Below the pieces are notes generated by a model. It was not told the DNA's origin. It saw only the letters and a program-made list of their open reading frames with translations, and searched no databases. The translations under genes were made by a program, and so were the position numbers. From contig NZ_WWCN01000006.1 of assembly GCF_009857445.1 (NCBI RefSeq), positions 248,001-312,000 of the forward strand: a stretch of DNA of 64,000 bases. The letters run 5' to 3'. Source of the stretch: Duganella flavida. GTDB lineage: Bacteria; Pseudomonadota; Gammaproteobacteria; Burkholderiales; Burkholderiaceae_D. Below are positions 25,968 through 35,040 of this stretch, in pieces (within the stretch, counting starts at the first letter, position 1; every line of letters starts with the position of its first letter).

Positions 25968-26823
25968 AGCGCATACAAAGATGCAACGCTTCTTTCCAGT
26001 CTGGTAAGTGGCAAAAGCGCGCCATCAGGCGTTCCGACGACATCACGGAATACTGCGGCCGCTGGGCTGGCGTCGGGTATTCAGCCGTGGCAATCGGCAG
26101 CACTTTGCACGACAGCCCGGCCTCGGCGATGATGGCTTCGGTGAATTCATGCCAGGTGGTCTGGCCTTGCGCACTCAGGTGGTAGACGCCGCTGTTCTGC
26201 ACCCACCATTCGCGTCCGCCCGCATGCGCTTGCGACAGCACTTGCGCCGTGGTGTCGGCGATGGTGCGGCTCCAGGTCGGCGCGCCGTGCTGGTCGGCCA
26301 CCACGCGCAGCTCGGCGCGCTCTTTGGCCAGCCGCAGCATGGTCAGCAGGAAGTTCTTGCCGCGCATGCCGTACACCCAGCTGGTGCGGAAAATCAGGTG
26401 CGGAATGCCGGCTGCCGCAATCGCCTGCTCGCCAGCCAGCTTGCTGGCGCCGTAAACGTTGAGCGGGCCCAGCGGATCGTCTTCCACGCGCGGCGTGGCT
26501 TGCGAACCGTCGAATACATAATCGGTGGAGTAATGCACCAGCGCTGCGCCCAGCGCCTTGGCTTCCTCGGCCATCACGCCCGGTGCTTCGGCGTTGATGC
26601 GGAACGCCAGCTCGGGCTCGCTCTCGGCCTTGTCGACCGCCGTGTAGGCCGCCGGATTGACGATCAGCTTGGGCTGGACGCGGCGGATGACGTCGCGCAC
26701 CTGGTCGAGGTTGGACAGGTCCATCTCGCTGCGGTCCACCGCCACCACTTCACCCACGCCCTGCAGACTGCGCGCCAGTTCGTAGCCGACCTGGCCGGTG
26801 CTGCCGGTCAGCAGAACCTTCAT
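25966..26823 (-). CDS. rfbD: dTDP-4-dehydrorhamnose reductase
   Basis: 285 residues from ATG 26823, which overlaps the rfbC stop (ATGA); an upstream extension antedates the Rossmann start and is rejected. [19 protein letters not shown] is the nucleotide-binding site; YSTDYVFDG, YGASKLAGEQAI (catalytic Tyr/Lys) and FRTSWVYG are family motifs. It makes dTDP-L-rhamnose with NAD(P)H, the last step of the pathway. Its TAA stop runs straight into the 43-bp inverted repeat. Confidence 0.96.
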   Translation of the reverse strand: MKVLLTGSTGQVGYELARSLQGVGEVVAVDRSEMDLSNLDQVRDVIRRVQPKLIVNPAAYTAVDKAESEPELAFRINAEAPGVMAEEAKALGAALVHYSTDYVFDGSQATPRVEDDPLGPLNVYGASKLAGEQAIAAAGIPHLIFRTSWVYGMRGKNFLLTMLRLAKERAELRVVADQHGAPTWSRTIADTTAQVLSQAHAGGREWWVQNSGVYHLSAQGQTTWHEFTEAIIAEAGLSCKVLPIATAEYPTPAQRPQYSVMSSERLMARFCHLPDWKEALHLCMR

Positions 26824-27368
26824 GCAAACACCTCGGCGTCGGCCAGCAGCTTCGCGGCCTGGTCCTTGCCCGACAACAGCGGCGCAGTGTCCAGCGCCGG
26901 CCACTGGATGCCGATGGCCGGGTCGTTCCACAGGATCGAGCGCTCGTGCTCTGGCGCCCAGTAGTCGGTGGTTTTGTACAGGAACTCAGCGCCGTCGGTC
27001 AGGGTCACGAAGCCGTGCGCGAAGCCGGCCGGTATCCACAACTGGCGCTTGTTCTCGGCCGACAGTTCGCAGCCATACCACTGGCCGAAGGTCGGCGAGT
27101 TCTTGCGAATATCCACCGCCACGTCAAACACCGCACCAGCGCTGGCGCGCACCAGCTTGCCCTGCGCTTGCTGGATCTGGTAGTGCAAGCCGCGCAGCAC
27201 GCCTTTCGACGAGCGCGAATGGTTATCCTGCACGAACTCGGCAGTGACACCGGTCAGTTCGGCAAAGCGCTTGGCGTTGAAGCTTTCAAAGAAAAAACCG
27301 CGGTCGTCGCCGAACACGCGCGGCTCCAGTACCAGCAAGCCTTCCAGCGGCGTTTGAATAACGTTCAT
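26820..27368 (-). CDS. rfbC: dTDP-4-dehydrorhamnose 3,5-epimerase
   Basis: 182 residues, standard cupin-fold RmlC. Motifs: [39 protein letters not shown] (with the catalytic His), [13 protein letters not shown] and the [14 protein letters not shown] block. It epimerises C3 and C5 of dTDP-4-keto-6-deoxyglucose. ATGA overlaps link it to rfbA before and rfbD after, giving a tightly coupled rfbBACD set. Confidence 0.97.
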   Translation of the reverse strand: MNVIQTPLEGLLVLEPRVFGDDRGFFFESFNAKRFAELTGVTAEFVQDNHSRSSKGVLRGLHYQIQQAQGKLVRASAGAVFDVAVDIRKNSPTFGQWYGCELSAENKRQLWIPAGFAHGFVTLTDGAEFLYKTTDYWAPEHERSILWNDPAIGIQWPALDTAPLLSGKDQAAKLLADAEVFA

Positions 27369-28258
27369 CGTGGCACAACCTTATCTTCCAAAATTTGCAG
27401 CAGGTATTGGCCGTACTGGTTTTTCTTCAGCGGCTCGGCCAGCTTGCGCAGCTGCTCGGCGTTGATGTAGCCCTTGCGGTAAGCGATCTCTTCCGGGCAC
27501 GCGACTTTCAGGCCCTGGCGTTTTTCAATCGTGGCGATAAATTGGCCCGCTTCCAGCAGCGACTCGTGGGTGCCGGTGTCCAGCCAGGCCATGCCGCGAC
27601 CCATCACTTCAACGTTGAGCTGGCCCTTGTCCAGGTAGACCTTGTTGACGTCGGTGATCTCCAGCTCGCCGCGCGCGGACGGCTTGATGCTGGCGGCGAT
27701 GTCGCACACCTGCTTGTCGTAGAAGTACAGGCCGGTGACGGCGTAGTTCGATTTCGGCTGCTGCGGCTTTTCTTCGATCGATACGGCGGTGCGGTCCGCA
27801 TCAAACTCAACCACGCCGTAACGCTCAGGGTCTTGTACGTGGTAGGCGAACACGGTGGCGCCATCGGTCTGCTCGGTAGCGTGGCGCAGCAGCGCGTCGA
27901 GGTCATTGCCGTAGTAGATGTTATCGCCAAGGATCAGCGCCGACGGCGAATCGCCGACGAATTCCTTGCCGATGATGAAGGCTTGCGCCAGACCGTCCGG
28001 CGAAGGCTGCACCGCGTAGCTGATGTTGATGCCCCACTGGCTACCATCGCCCAGCAAGTCCTTGAAGCGCGGCGTGTCTTGCGGCGTCGAGATCAGCAGG
28101 ATGTCGGTCATCCCGGCCAGCATCAGCACGGTCAGCGGATGGTAGATCATCGGCTTGTCGTAGATCGGCAGCAGCTGCTTGGAGACGCTCATCGTGACCG
28201 GATACAAACGGGTGCCGGAGCCGCCCGCGAGAATAATGCCTTTGCGCTTATTGCTCAT
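27365..28258 (-). CDS. rfbA: Glucose-1-phosphate thymidylyltransferase
   Basis: 297 residues from ATG 28258, one base inside the rfbB stop (TAATG). The N-terminus [17 protein letters not shown] is the nucleotide-binding signature; [25 protein letters not shown] and [15 protein letters not shown] follow. It makes dTDP-glucose from glucose-1-phosphate and dTTP, and in this family is feedback-inhibited by dTDP-rhamnose. A longer in-frame start at 28333 would overlap rfbB heavily and is not favoured. Confidence 0.97.
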   Translation of the reverse strand: MSNKRKGIILAGGSGTRLYPVTMSVSKQLLPIYDKPMIYHPLTVLMLAGMTDILLISTPQDTPRFKDLLGDGSQWGINISYAVQPSPDGLAQAFIIGKEFVGDSPSALILGDNIYYGNDLDALLRHATEQTDGATVFAYHVQDPERYGVVEFDADRTAVSIEEKPQQPKSNYAVTGLYFYDKQVCDIAASIKPSARGELEITDVNKVYLDKGQLNVEVMGRGMAWLDTGTHESLLEAGQFIATIEKRQGLKVACPEEIAYRKGYINAEQLRKLAEPLKKNQYGQYLLQILEDKVVPR

Positions 28259-29325
28259 TACTGTCCCTCGCGATTGAAGTAATTGGTTTCCACCCACTTG
28301 GCGTAGCTGCCCGACTGCACGTCGGCCACCCAAGCCTGGTTATCCAGATACCACTGCACGGTCTTGGCGATGCCAGTCTGGAAGGTCTCGGCCGGTTTCC
28401 AGCCCAGTTCGCGCTCCAGCTTGCGCGCATCGATGGCGTAGCGGCGGTCGTGGCCCGGACGATCTTTGACGAAGGTGATCTGGTCGCGATAGCTGCCGGC
28501 CGCTTTCGGCTTCAGCTGGTCCAGCATGTCGCACAGGGTGTGCACCACGTCGAGGTTGGCCATTTCGTTCCAGCCGCCGACGTTGTAAGTCTCGCCGAGA
28601 CGGCCCGCTTCCAGCACACGGCGGATAGCGGCGCAGTGGTCGCTGACGTACAGCCAGTCGCGCACTTGCTGGCCGTCGCCGTAGATCGGCAGCGGCTTGC
28701 CGGCTTGCGCATTGGCGATGATCAGCGGGATCAGTTTTTCAGGGAAGTGATACGGGCCGTAGTTGTTGGAGCAGTTGGTGGTCACCACCGGCAGGCCGTA
28801 GGTGTGGAAGTACGAACGCACCAGATGGTCGGACGCGGCTTTCGATGCCGAGTACGGGCTGTTCGGCGCGAACGCGGTGGTTTCGCTGAACGGCGCATCA
28901 TCAGGACCGAGCGTGCCGTACACTTCATCGGTGGACACGTGCAGGAAACGGAAGGCGGCCTTCTCGTCATCCGGCAAGCCGGACCAGTAGGCTCGCGCCG
29001 CTTCCAGCAGGCTGAAGGTGCCGTTGATGTTGGTGTTGATGAATTCGCCCGGACCGAGGATGGAACGGTCAACGTGGCTTTCGGCCGCGAAGTGCACCAC
29101 GGCGCGCGGCTTGTGCTGTTGGAACAGCGCCAGCACCTGGGCCTGGTCGCAGATGTCGCCGCGCACGAAGCTGTGGCGACCATCGTTCTTCAGCGAGGCC
29201 AGGTTGTTGAGATTGCCGGCGTAGGTCAGCTTGTCGTAGTTGAGGACAGGCTCATCCGACTGAGCCAGCCAGTCGAGGACAAAATTTGAGCCGATAAAAC
29301 CAGCACCACCTGTTACAAAAATCAT
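28258..29325 (-). CDS. rfbB: dTDP-glucose 4,6-dehydratase
   Basis: 355 residues, extended SDR family. [19 protein letters not shown] binds [14 protein letters not shown] and [15 protein letters not shown] supply the catalytic Thr/Asp and Tyr/Lys; [15 protein letters not shown] is family-typical. First committed step to dTDP-rhamnose. It is the first gene of the minus-strand rfbBACD unit, divergent from apaH across a 120-base gap that contains a perfect short palindrome. Confidence 0.97.
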   Translation of the reverse strand: MIFVTGGAGFIGSNFVLDWLAQSDEPVLNYDKLTYAGNLNNLASLKNDGRHSFVRGDICDQAQVLALFQQHKPRAVVHFAAESHVDRSILGPGEFINTNINGTFSLLEAARAYWSGLPDDEKAAFRFLHVSTDEVYGTLGPDDAPFSETTAFAPNSPYSASKAASDHLVRSYFHTYGLPVVTTNCSNNYGPYHFPEKLIPLIIANAQAGKPLPIYGDGQQVRDWLYVSDHCAAIRRVLEAGRLGETYNVGGWNEMANLDVVHTLCDMLDQLKPKAAGSYRDQITFVKDRPGHDRRYAIDARKLERELGWKPAETFQTGIAKTVQWYLDNQAWVADVQSGSYAKWVETNYFNREGQ

Positions 29326-29378
29326 TTAGTATCCCGCAGCAAGAGTCAAATTAGTCGTATGCATGATTTTATGTGATG

Positions 29379-29395
29379 TGCCCCGTAACGGGGCA
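29379..29395. promoter_or_regulatory. 8-bp-arm palindrome in the rfbB/apaH divergent promoter region
   Basis: TGCCCCGT-A-ACGGGGCA is a perfect palindrome with one central base. It lies 54 bases from the rfbB start and 51 from the apaH start. It is not followed by a T-tract on either strand, so an operator is more likely than a terminator. No known regulator is assigned. Confidence 0.4.
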
Positions 29396-29445
29396 AAAAT
29401 TCAGGGTAATTCAGCCCCTAAAGCAACGAACAAGTGAGTATCCAT

Positions 29446-30303
29446 ATGAAAACCTATGTAATCGGGGATTTGCAGGGCTGCCATGAGCAGACGCTGGCCA
29501 TCCTCGACCGCATACGTGCGCACGCGGCGGCGGATGGCGTGGCCGAGCCTGCCATCTTGTTTGCAGGCGACCTGATCAACCGTGGCCCGGATTCACTGGC
29601 CACGCTGCGCCACGTGCGCAAGCTGGCGATGGCCAGCGGCGGGCTGATCGACAGCGTGCTGGGCAATCATGACTTGCATTTGCTGGCGGTGGCGTATGGC
29701 ATCCGGCCAGAGCACAAGTCCGACACGCTGGCCGAGATCCTGCATGCGCCGGACCGCGCGGAGCTGATCGACTGGATACGGCACCGGCCGCTGGCGATTC
29801 ATGTGCAAGGCCACGTGCTGGTGCATGCGGGCCTGCTGCCGCAATGGACTCCATCACAAGCGATGTCGCTGGCAGGCGAGGTGCAGGACATGCTGCGCAG
29901 CGACGGCATCGCCGAGTTTTTGGCTGAAATGTATGGCAACCATCCGGACCAGTGGTCGGATCAACTGGAAGGTGCGGAGCGGCTGCGCTGCATCATCAAC
30001 GCCATGACGCGGCTGCGCTTCTGCAGCGCTGATGGCGTGATGGATTTCAAAATGAAGGAAAGCGGGACGGCAGATCCGGCCAGCGGCTTGATGCCATGGT
30101 TTGAGGTGCCGGGCCGGCGCAGCGCCAAAGAGACAGTGGTGTTTGGCCACTGGTCGGCCCTGGGCTTGACCCTGAAGCCAAATTTGATCGGCCTGGACAG
30201 CGGCTGCGTGTGGGGCGGCCAGCTATCCGCCGTGTGCCTGGAAGACCGCAGCCTGCTACAAGTGCAGTGTCCGCAGTTCCAGGCGCCCGGCAAGAAAGCT
30301 TAA
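29446..30303 (+). CDS. apaH: Symmetrical bis(5'-nucleosyl)-tetraphosphatase
   Basis: About 285 residues from ATG 29446. Metallophosphatase motifs are TYVIGDLQGCHEQ, FAGDLINRGPDSLATLRHV and VLGNHDLHLLAVAYG; FGHWSALGL and GLDSGCVWGGQLSAVCLED near the end are ApaH-specific. It hydrolyses Ap4A to two ADP and also removes Np4 caps from RNA. A GTG at 29434 is an alternative start. Its stop overlaps the stop region of the convergent acyltransferase gene. Confidence 0.95.
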   Translation: MKTYVIGDLQGCHEQTLAILDRIRAHAAADGVAEPAILFAGDLINRGPDSLATLRHVRKLAMASGGLIDSVLGNHDLHLLAVAYGIRPEHKSDTLAEILHAPDRAELIDWIRHRPLAIHVQGHVLVHAGLLPQWTPSQAMSLAGEVQDMLRSDGIAEFLAEMYGNHPDQWSDQLEGAERLRCIINAMTRLRFCSADGVMDFKMKESGTADPASGLMPWFEVPGRRSAKETVVFGHWSALGLTLKPNLIGLDSGCVWGGQLSAVCLEDRSLLQVQCPQFQAPGKKA

Positions 30304-31040
30304 ACCGTCACACCCAATGCGGCGGCGACGACTTTGTGCGACGCTTCCGCCAGGTCGCGGCGATGCGCCCCAATGGTGTCCATCGGCGGCAGAATCATCA
30401 GCTTGGCTTTGACCGGCGGGCCGTTCAGGATCAGGATGATGCTTTCAGCGAAACTGGTCTCGCCGATGAAGTCCACTGACGGATGCGATGCGCCTGACGC
30501 ATCTTCATAGGTCAGCGCATAAGGCTGCACTGGCACCTTGGCGTCAATCGCCGCTTCAAACAGATTCGCGTGGAACGGCAGCAAGCTACCCTGCGGCGCC
30601 GTGGTCCCCTCCGGAAAGAAGGCCACGCGCTCCCCCTTCTCCAGGCTGGTCACCAGCCCTTTGAAAATATGGCGCAGATCGCGCCGGTTGCCGCGTGCAA
30701 TGAACACGGTACCGGCCTTCTCCGCCAGCCAGCCAGCCAGCGGCCAGGAACGGATCTCGGCCTTGGCCACGAAATGGCTAGGATGCAGGCTGTGCACCAC
30801 GAAGATGTCCAGCCACGACACGTGGTTAGCCACCACCGCGCAATGTTCCAGCACAGGCGCGCTGCCGGCCGCCTGCTCCACTGTTACATTGCAGATGCGC
30901 AGCAGCCTGGTAGACCAGCGGCGGATATGGCCGTTACGCTTCTCCAGCCCGATCCACGGAAACACCACGGCACAAATCGCCATGCCCTTGAACACATGCA
31001 GCATCACCCGCGCGAGGCGGAATATCGTCGACAGTTTCAT
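30300..31040 (-). CDS. PlsC-type lysophospholipid acyltransferase
   Basis: 246 residues. An N-terminal hydrophobic anchor is followed by the acyltransferase motifs NHVSWLDIFVV (HX4D), FIARGNRRDL and FFPEGTTAPQG. It is the last gene of the pyrR-pyrB-pyrX unit on the minus strand, 9 bases after pyrX. It may make phosphatidic acid or an alternative lipid such as ornithine lipid; sequence alone does not tell. The chromosomal plsC at 19104 is more typical of the housekeeping enzyme. Confidence 0.85.
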   Translation of the reverse strand: MKLSTIFRLARVMLHVFKGMAICAVVFPWIGLEKRNGHIRRWSTRLLRICNVTVEQAAGSAPVLEHCAVVANHVSWLDIFVVHSLHPSHFVAKAEIRSWPLAGWLAEKAGTVFIARGNRRDLRHIFKGLVTSLEKGERVAFFPEGTTAPQGSLLPFHANLFEAAIDAKVPVQPYALTYEDASGASHPSVDFIGETSFAESIILILNGPPVKAKLMILPPMDTIGAHRRDLAEASHKVVAAALGVTV

Positions 31041-31049
31041 GCAAGCGTA

Positions 31050-32366
31050 TCAGCGTTGGTAAGCGACGTGGCCAGCCACGATGGTGGTTTGTACTTGACC
31101 AGCGAGGTTGTAGCCGATGAATGGCGTGTGCTTGCCCTGGCTGGCCAGCGCCGACGCTTCCACCGTCCAGTGCGCACCAGCGTCGAACAGCACCACGTCC
31201 GCCGTGGCGCCGACCGACAGCGTGCCAGCGTCGAGGCCAGCGACACGCGCCGCTTCCGAGGTGATGCGGGACAGCGCGCGCGACAGCGGACGCATTGCAT
31301 CTTTACCTGCGCCAGTGTCTTGCATCTTGGCGTAGTCTTCCGCCCACTTCAGGGTCAGCGACAGCAGCAGCTCCAGACCGGTGGCGCCCGGCGAAGCTTC
31401 GCCGAACGGCAGCAGTTTTTCATCATCATCGACCGGCGTATGGTCCGAGCACAGCGCATCGACGGTGCCATCCAGCAGGCCGAGGCGGATCGCATCGCGG
31501 TCGCGCTGGCTGCGGAATGGCGGGTCCATGCGCGCGTTCGAATCGAAGAAGCCGATGTCGGCGTCAGTCAGGTGTACGTGGTGCACGCCAACGTCGCAGG
31601 TCAGCGGCAGGCCTTCTTCCTTGGCCTTGCGGATCAGGTCCAGGCTGGCAGCGGCCGAGATGCGGCACAGGTGCACGCGTGCGCCGGAAGCACGCATCAG
31701 TTCGAAGATGGTGTGCAGGGCGATGGTTTCCGACATGACCGGCACGCCGGACAGGCCAAGGCGCGAAGCCAGCGGGCCCGAAGCGGCCACGCCGCCACGG
31801 CCGATGTGCGCATCCTGCGGACGCAGCCACACGGTGTAGCCGAAGGTTTTGGCGTACTGCATGGCGCGCAGCAGCACGTTGGTGTCTTCGATAGGCTGCT
31901 CGGCGTGCGAGAAGCCGATGCAGCCCGATGCGGTCAGCGCCGACATCTCGGTCAGCGCGTGGCCTTTCAGGCCCACGGTCAGCGCGCCCAGCGGGTGCAC
32001 GTGCGCTTGATTGAGTTTTTGCGCGCGGTGTTTCAGCATCTCCACCAGGCCCGGTTCGTCCAGCACCGGATCGGTATCCGGCGGGCACACCAGGCTGGTG
32101 ACGCCGCCTTGCATCGCGGCTTGCATTTCCGATTCCAGCGTGGCCTTGTATTCAAAGCCCGGCTCGCGCAGGCGTGCCGACAAATCGACAAAGCCCGGCG
32201 CCACGATCAGGCCGATGGCGTCGATGGTTTCGTCAGCGGTGAAGCCCGCAGGCGCGGCACCGATAGCCAGCACTTTGCCGTCAGCGATGTATAGGTCGTT
32301 GAGGCCGTCGATGCCGTTGGCTGGGTCGATGACGTGGCCGTTTTTAATGTGAATATTCTTCTTCAT
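31050..32366 (-). CDS. pyrX: Dihydroorotase-like protein, probably non-catalytic (PyrX/PyrC')
   Basis: 438 residues with full-length dihydroorotase homology ([55 protein letters not shown]). The metal motif that in active enzymes reads DxHxHxR is here DLSARLR, so both bridging-metal histidines are gone. Pseudomonads carry exactly such an inactive DHOase beside pyrB, where it is required to assemble aspartate transcarbamoylase. The ATGA overlap with pyrB supports the same structural role. An active pyrC should be elsewhere. Confidence 0.88.
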   Translation of the reverse strand: MKKNIHIKNGHVIDPANGIDGLNDLYIADGKVLAIGAAPAGFTADETIDAIGLIVAPGFVDLSARLREPGFEYKATLESEMQAAMQGGVTSLVCPPDTDPVLDEPGLVEMLKHRAQKLNQAHVHPLGALTVGLKGHALTEMSALTASGCIGFSHAEQPIEDTNVLLRAMQYAKTFGYTVWLRPQDAHIGRGGVAASGPLASRLGLSGVPVMSETIALHTIFELMRASGARVHLCRISAAASLDLIRKAKEEGLPLTCDVGVHHVHLTDADIGFFDSNARMDPPFRSQRDRDAIRLGLLDGTVDALCSDHTPVDDDEKLLPFGEASPGATGLELLLSLTLKWAEDYAKMQDTGAGKDAMRPLSRALSRITSEAARVAGLDAGTLSVGATADVVLFDAGAHWTVEASALASQGKHTPFIGYNLAGQVQTTIVAGHVAYQR

Positions 32367-33328
32367 GCTTGCGTTCCTGCCACGATACTCATCACCGCCA
32401 TGCGGACTGCGATACCAAACGTCACCTGCGGCAGGATCACTGCCTGCGCGCCGTCCGCCACGGCGGAGTCGATCTCGACGCCGCGGTTCATCGGGCCCGG
32501 GTGCATCACGATGGCGTCCGGCTTGGCCAGTGCCAAACGTTCAGGCGTCAGGCCATAACTCTTGAAGTATTCGCCAGCCGACGGCAACAGCGCGCCGCTC
32601 ATGCGTTCGTTCTGCAGGCGCAGCATGATGATCACGTCGACGTCCTTCAGGCCTTCATCCATATTGGTGAAGGTGCGCACGCCCATCTGCTCCAGGCCGC
32701 CAGGCAGCAGGGTGTGCGGGCCGATGGCGCGCACTTCGGGCACGCCCAGCGTGGTCAGCGCGTGAATGTCGGAACGGGCCACGCGGCTGTGCAGAATGTC
32801 ACCGACAATCGCCACGCGCAGGTTGGTGAAGTACTTCTTGTAGTGGCGGATGGTGTACATGTCCAGCAGGCCCTGCGTCGGGTGCGCGTGGCGGCCATCG
32901 CCCGCGTTCACCACGTGCACGTGGTTCTGCTTGGTCTCCATCAGGTGCTTGGCGATCAAATACGGTGCGCCCGATTGCGCGTGGCGCACCACGAACATGT
33001 CGGCGTGCATCGCCGCCAGGTTGTCGATGGTGTCCAGCAGCGATTCACCTTTGCTGGTCGAGGAAGCCTGGATGTTCAGATTGATCACGTCGGCCGACAA
33101 ACGCTTGGCGGCGATTTCAAACGTGGTACGGGTGCGGGTCGAGTTCTCGAAGAACAGGTTGAACACCGATTTGCCGCGCATCAGCGGCACTTTCTTCACA
33201 TCGCGGTCGGAGATGCCGACGAACGACGAGGCGGTGTCCAGGATGTGATTGAGGATGCCCTTCGGCAGGCCCTCGATCGACAGCAAGTGCTGGAGTTCGC
33301 CGTGTTTATTCAGTTGCGGATTAAGCAT
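32363..33328 (-). CDS. pyrB: Aspartate carbamoyltransferase catalytic chain
   Basis: About 321 residues from ATG 33328; a TTG at 33340 overlapping the pyrR stop is an alternative. Carbamoyl-phosphate loop [19 protein letters not shown], then [20 protein letters not shown] and the aspartate-loop MRLQNERM are textbook. It makes N-carbamoylaspartate. It lies between pyrR and pyrX, coupled to pyrX by ATGA; no pyrI regulatory chain is present, consistent with a PyrB-PyrX complex. Confidence 0.96.
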   Translation of the reverse strand: MLNPQLNKHGELQHLLSIEGLPKGILNHILDTASSFVGISDRDVKKVPLMRGKSVFNLFFENSTRTRTTFEIAAKRLSADVINLNIQASSTSKGESLLDTIDNLAAMHADMFVVRHAQSGAPYLIAKHLMETKQNHVHVVNAGDGRHAHPTQGLLDMYTIRHYKKYFTNLRVAIVGDILHSRVARSDIHALTTLGVPEVRAIGPHTLLPGGLEQMGVRTFTNMDEGLKDVDVIIMLRLQNERMSGALLPSAGEYFKSYGLTPERLALAKPDAIVMHPGPMNRGVEIDSAVADGAQAVILPQVTFGIAVRMAVMSIVAGTQA

Positions 33329-33332
33329 GGTC

Positions 33333-33842
33333 TTATTCAATGGTTAGCGTAAATTTTCCATCATCGGCGCGTTTCAGCACCAGCGCCTGCCCTTTCGGCA
33401 CAGCCACGTGGCCGGCAACGAAGTCCGCTGCCACCGGCAGCTGGCGTTCGCCACGATCCACCAGCGCGGCCAGCATGATGCGCGCCGGACGGCCGTAATC
33501 GAACAACTCATTGATGGCGGCGCGCGTGGTGCGGCCGGTGTACAGCACGTCATCCACCAGCAGAATGTTGGCGGCCGCCACCTCGAAGGTGATGTTGGTC
33601 GGCTTGACGTCGGCTGGCAGGCCTTTCTTGGCGTAGTCGTCGCGGTAGAAGGACACGTCCAACACACCGCAGCGGGCTGACAGGCCGAGGTCGGCCGCGA
33701 GGCGCTCAGCGATCCAGGCGCCACCGGAGTGGATGCCGACAATCGCGACATCCGGCACGCCGGCCAGGCCGGCTTTTACATCGGCCAGCAGCGTTGCGTA
33801 CAGCGCTTCGGCATCGAGTTGGTTGGGATTCAGGGTAGACAT
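33333..33842 (-). CDS. pyrR: PyrR: pyrimidine regulator / uracil phosphoribosyltransferase
   Basis: 169 residues, type-I phosphoribosyltransferase fold. The PRPP motif is [38 protein letters not shown] and PRQ-like ends match PyrR. In Gram-positives PyrR attenuates pyr transcription; in betaproteobacteria its regulatory role is less certain and no attenuator is visible here because the gene lies inside the operon. It follows ruvX by two bases and precedes pyrB. Confidence 0.9.
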   Translation of the reverse strand: MSTLNPNQLDAEALYATLLADVKAGLAGVPDVAIVGIHSGGAWIAERLAADLGLSARCGVLDVSFYRDDYAKKGLPADVKPTNITFEVAAANILLVDDVLYTGRTTRAAINELFDYGRPARIMLAALVDRGERQLPVAADFVAGHVAVPKGQALVLKRADDGKFTLTIE

Positions 33843-33844
33843 GG

Positions 33845-34234
33845 TCAGAGGGAGTCGAAATATTGTTGCAGGATGATGGCGGCGGCGCGATCGTCGATGA
33901 TCTCACCGCGCTTGGCCGAAATCACGGCCGAGGAATAGCGTTCGTCCACCAGCTCGATCGGCAGGCCGAAGCGGCCGGTCAACTGATTGGCGAAGCGGCG
34001 CGCGCGCGCCGTCATGTCGTGTTCATTGCCGTCAGGGTGCATGGGCAGGCCGACCACCAGTTTGGCCGGCTTCCATTCGTCCAGTAGCTTCTGGATATCG
34101 GCAAAACGGGTGGCATTGTCTTCCGCCTTGATGACCTTCAGGGGTTCCGCCTGCAGCAGCATGGTGTTCCCCATCGCCACACCGATTCTCTTCACGCCGA
34201 AATCGAAAGCAAGGATGGTGTCGATACTGCTCAT
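33845..34234 (-). CDS. ruvX: Putative pre-16S rRNA nuclease / RuvX (YqgF)
   Basis: 129 residues, RNase H-like fold: ILAFDFGVKRIGVAMGN, LVVGLPMHPDGNEHDM and the end block LVDERYSSAVISAKRG. In E. coli YqgF is involved in 16S rRNA 5'-end processing. It starts without a gap after yqgE and ends two bases before pyrR, the common yqgE-yqgF-pyrR order of betaproteobacteria. Confidence 0.94.
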   Translation of the reverse strand: MSSIDTILAFDFGVKRIGVAMGNTMLLQAEPLKVIKAEDNATRFADIQKLLDEWKPAKLVVGLPMHPDGNEHDMTARARRFANQLTGRFGLPIELVDERYSSAVISAKRGEIIDDRAAAIILQQYFDSL

Positions 34235-34888
34235 TTAAGCGTGGCCCGCCTCGGAAGTCAGCATCAGCGGATCGATGCCCAACAGCCGCATGGCGGCGGT
34301 GTAGCGTTCTTCGATCGGCAGGTTGAACAGAATCTCCGGATCGGCGCCGACGGTCAGCCAGCCGTTGCGGCTGATCTCTTCTTCCAACTGGCCCGGGCTC
34401 CAGCCCGAGTAGCCGATCGACACCAGCATGCGCGGCGGACCGTCACCGGCAGCCACGGCTTCCAGTACGTCGATGGAGGTGGTGAAAGCGATGTCCTTGG
34501 TCACCGTCAGCGAGGACGAATAGCGCTGGCCAGGCGTGTGCAGCACAAAGCCGCGGTCGTCCTGAACCGGGCCGCCAAACATGATAGGCTCGTCGTCATG
34601 CCCTTCGAGGCCGTGGTCGACCTTGAGGTCGATACGCTCGAACAGGGTGTGCATGGTCATGTCGGTCGGTTTGTTAATGACCACGCCGAGCACGCCGTTT
34701 TCGTTGTGTTCACAAACATACACCACCGTGCCGCCGAAGACCGGATCTTGCATGGATGGCATTGCAATAAGGAAATGATTTGCCAGATTGAGCGTGCTGG
34801 AGGCAGCGCCAAATGGTTCGAGGGGATCTCCGGCATCTTGCATCATGCCGGGAACAGCTAGAGTTTTGCTTATTTTGCTCTTCTTCAT
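34235..34888 (-). CDS. yqgE: YqgE/AlgH family protein (DUF179)
   Basis: About 217 residues from ATG 34888 (MKKSKISKTL), preceded by a purine-rich AGAGAGCAA; a longer frame to 34963 is less likely. Family motifs: LNLANHFLIAMPSMQDP, VVYVCEHNENGVLGVVINK, MFGGPVQDDRGFVLH and IGYSGWSPGQLEEEI. The function is unsettled (AlgH affects alginate regulation in Pseudomonas). First gene of the ruvX-pyr unit, divergent from the photolyase. Confidence 0.93.
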   Translation of the reverse strand: MKKSKISKTLAVPGMMQDAGDPLEPFGAASSTLNLANHFLIAMPSMQDPVFGGTVVYVCEHNENGVLGVVINKPTDMTMHTLFERIDLKVDHGLEGHDDEPIMFGGPVQDDRGFVLHTPGQRYSSSLTVTKDIAFTTSIDVLEAVAAGDGPPRMLVSIGYSGWSPGQLEEEISRNGWLTVGADPEILFNLPIEERYTAAMRLLGIDPLMLTSEAGHA

Positions 34889-35040
34889 ACAAGTTGCTCT
34901 CTCTGCTGGGTGCGTGTTCTCTCTGTGCTGCTGACAATTACTGTAGTATCGCGCGGCTAGCAACTCTGTTTTACCCGTAGTTTACACTGAAACGGGGGCA
35001 CAGCCACGATTGCGTCCCCCACAAGCTTGATACAAACCGA

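Noticed and set aside
29379..29400. Intrinsic terminator upstream of apaH
   Set aside because: The palindrome is followed by A's on the plus strand and has no T-tract downstream in either direction of transcription.
33320..33850. PyrR-dependent attenuator in the pyr operon
   Set aside because: The spacers between ruvX, pyrR and pyrB are 0-5 bases; there is no leader in which an attenuator could form.
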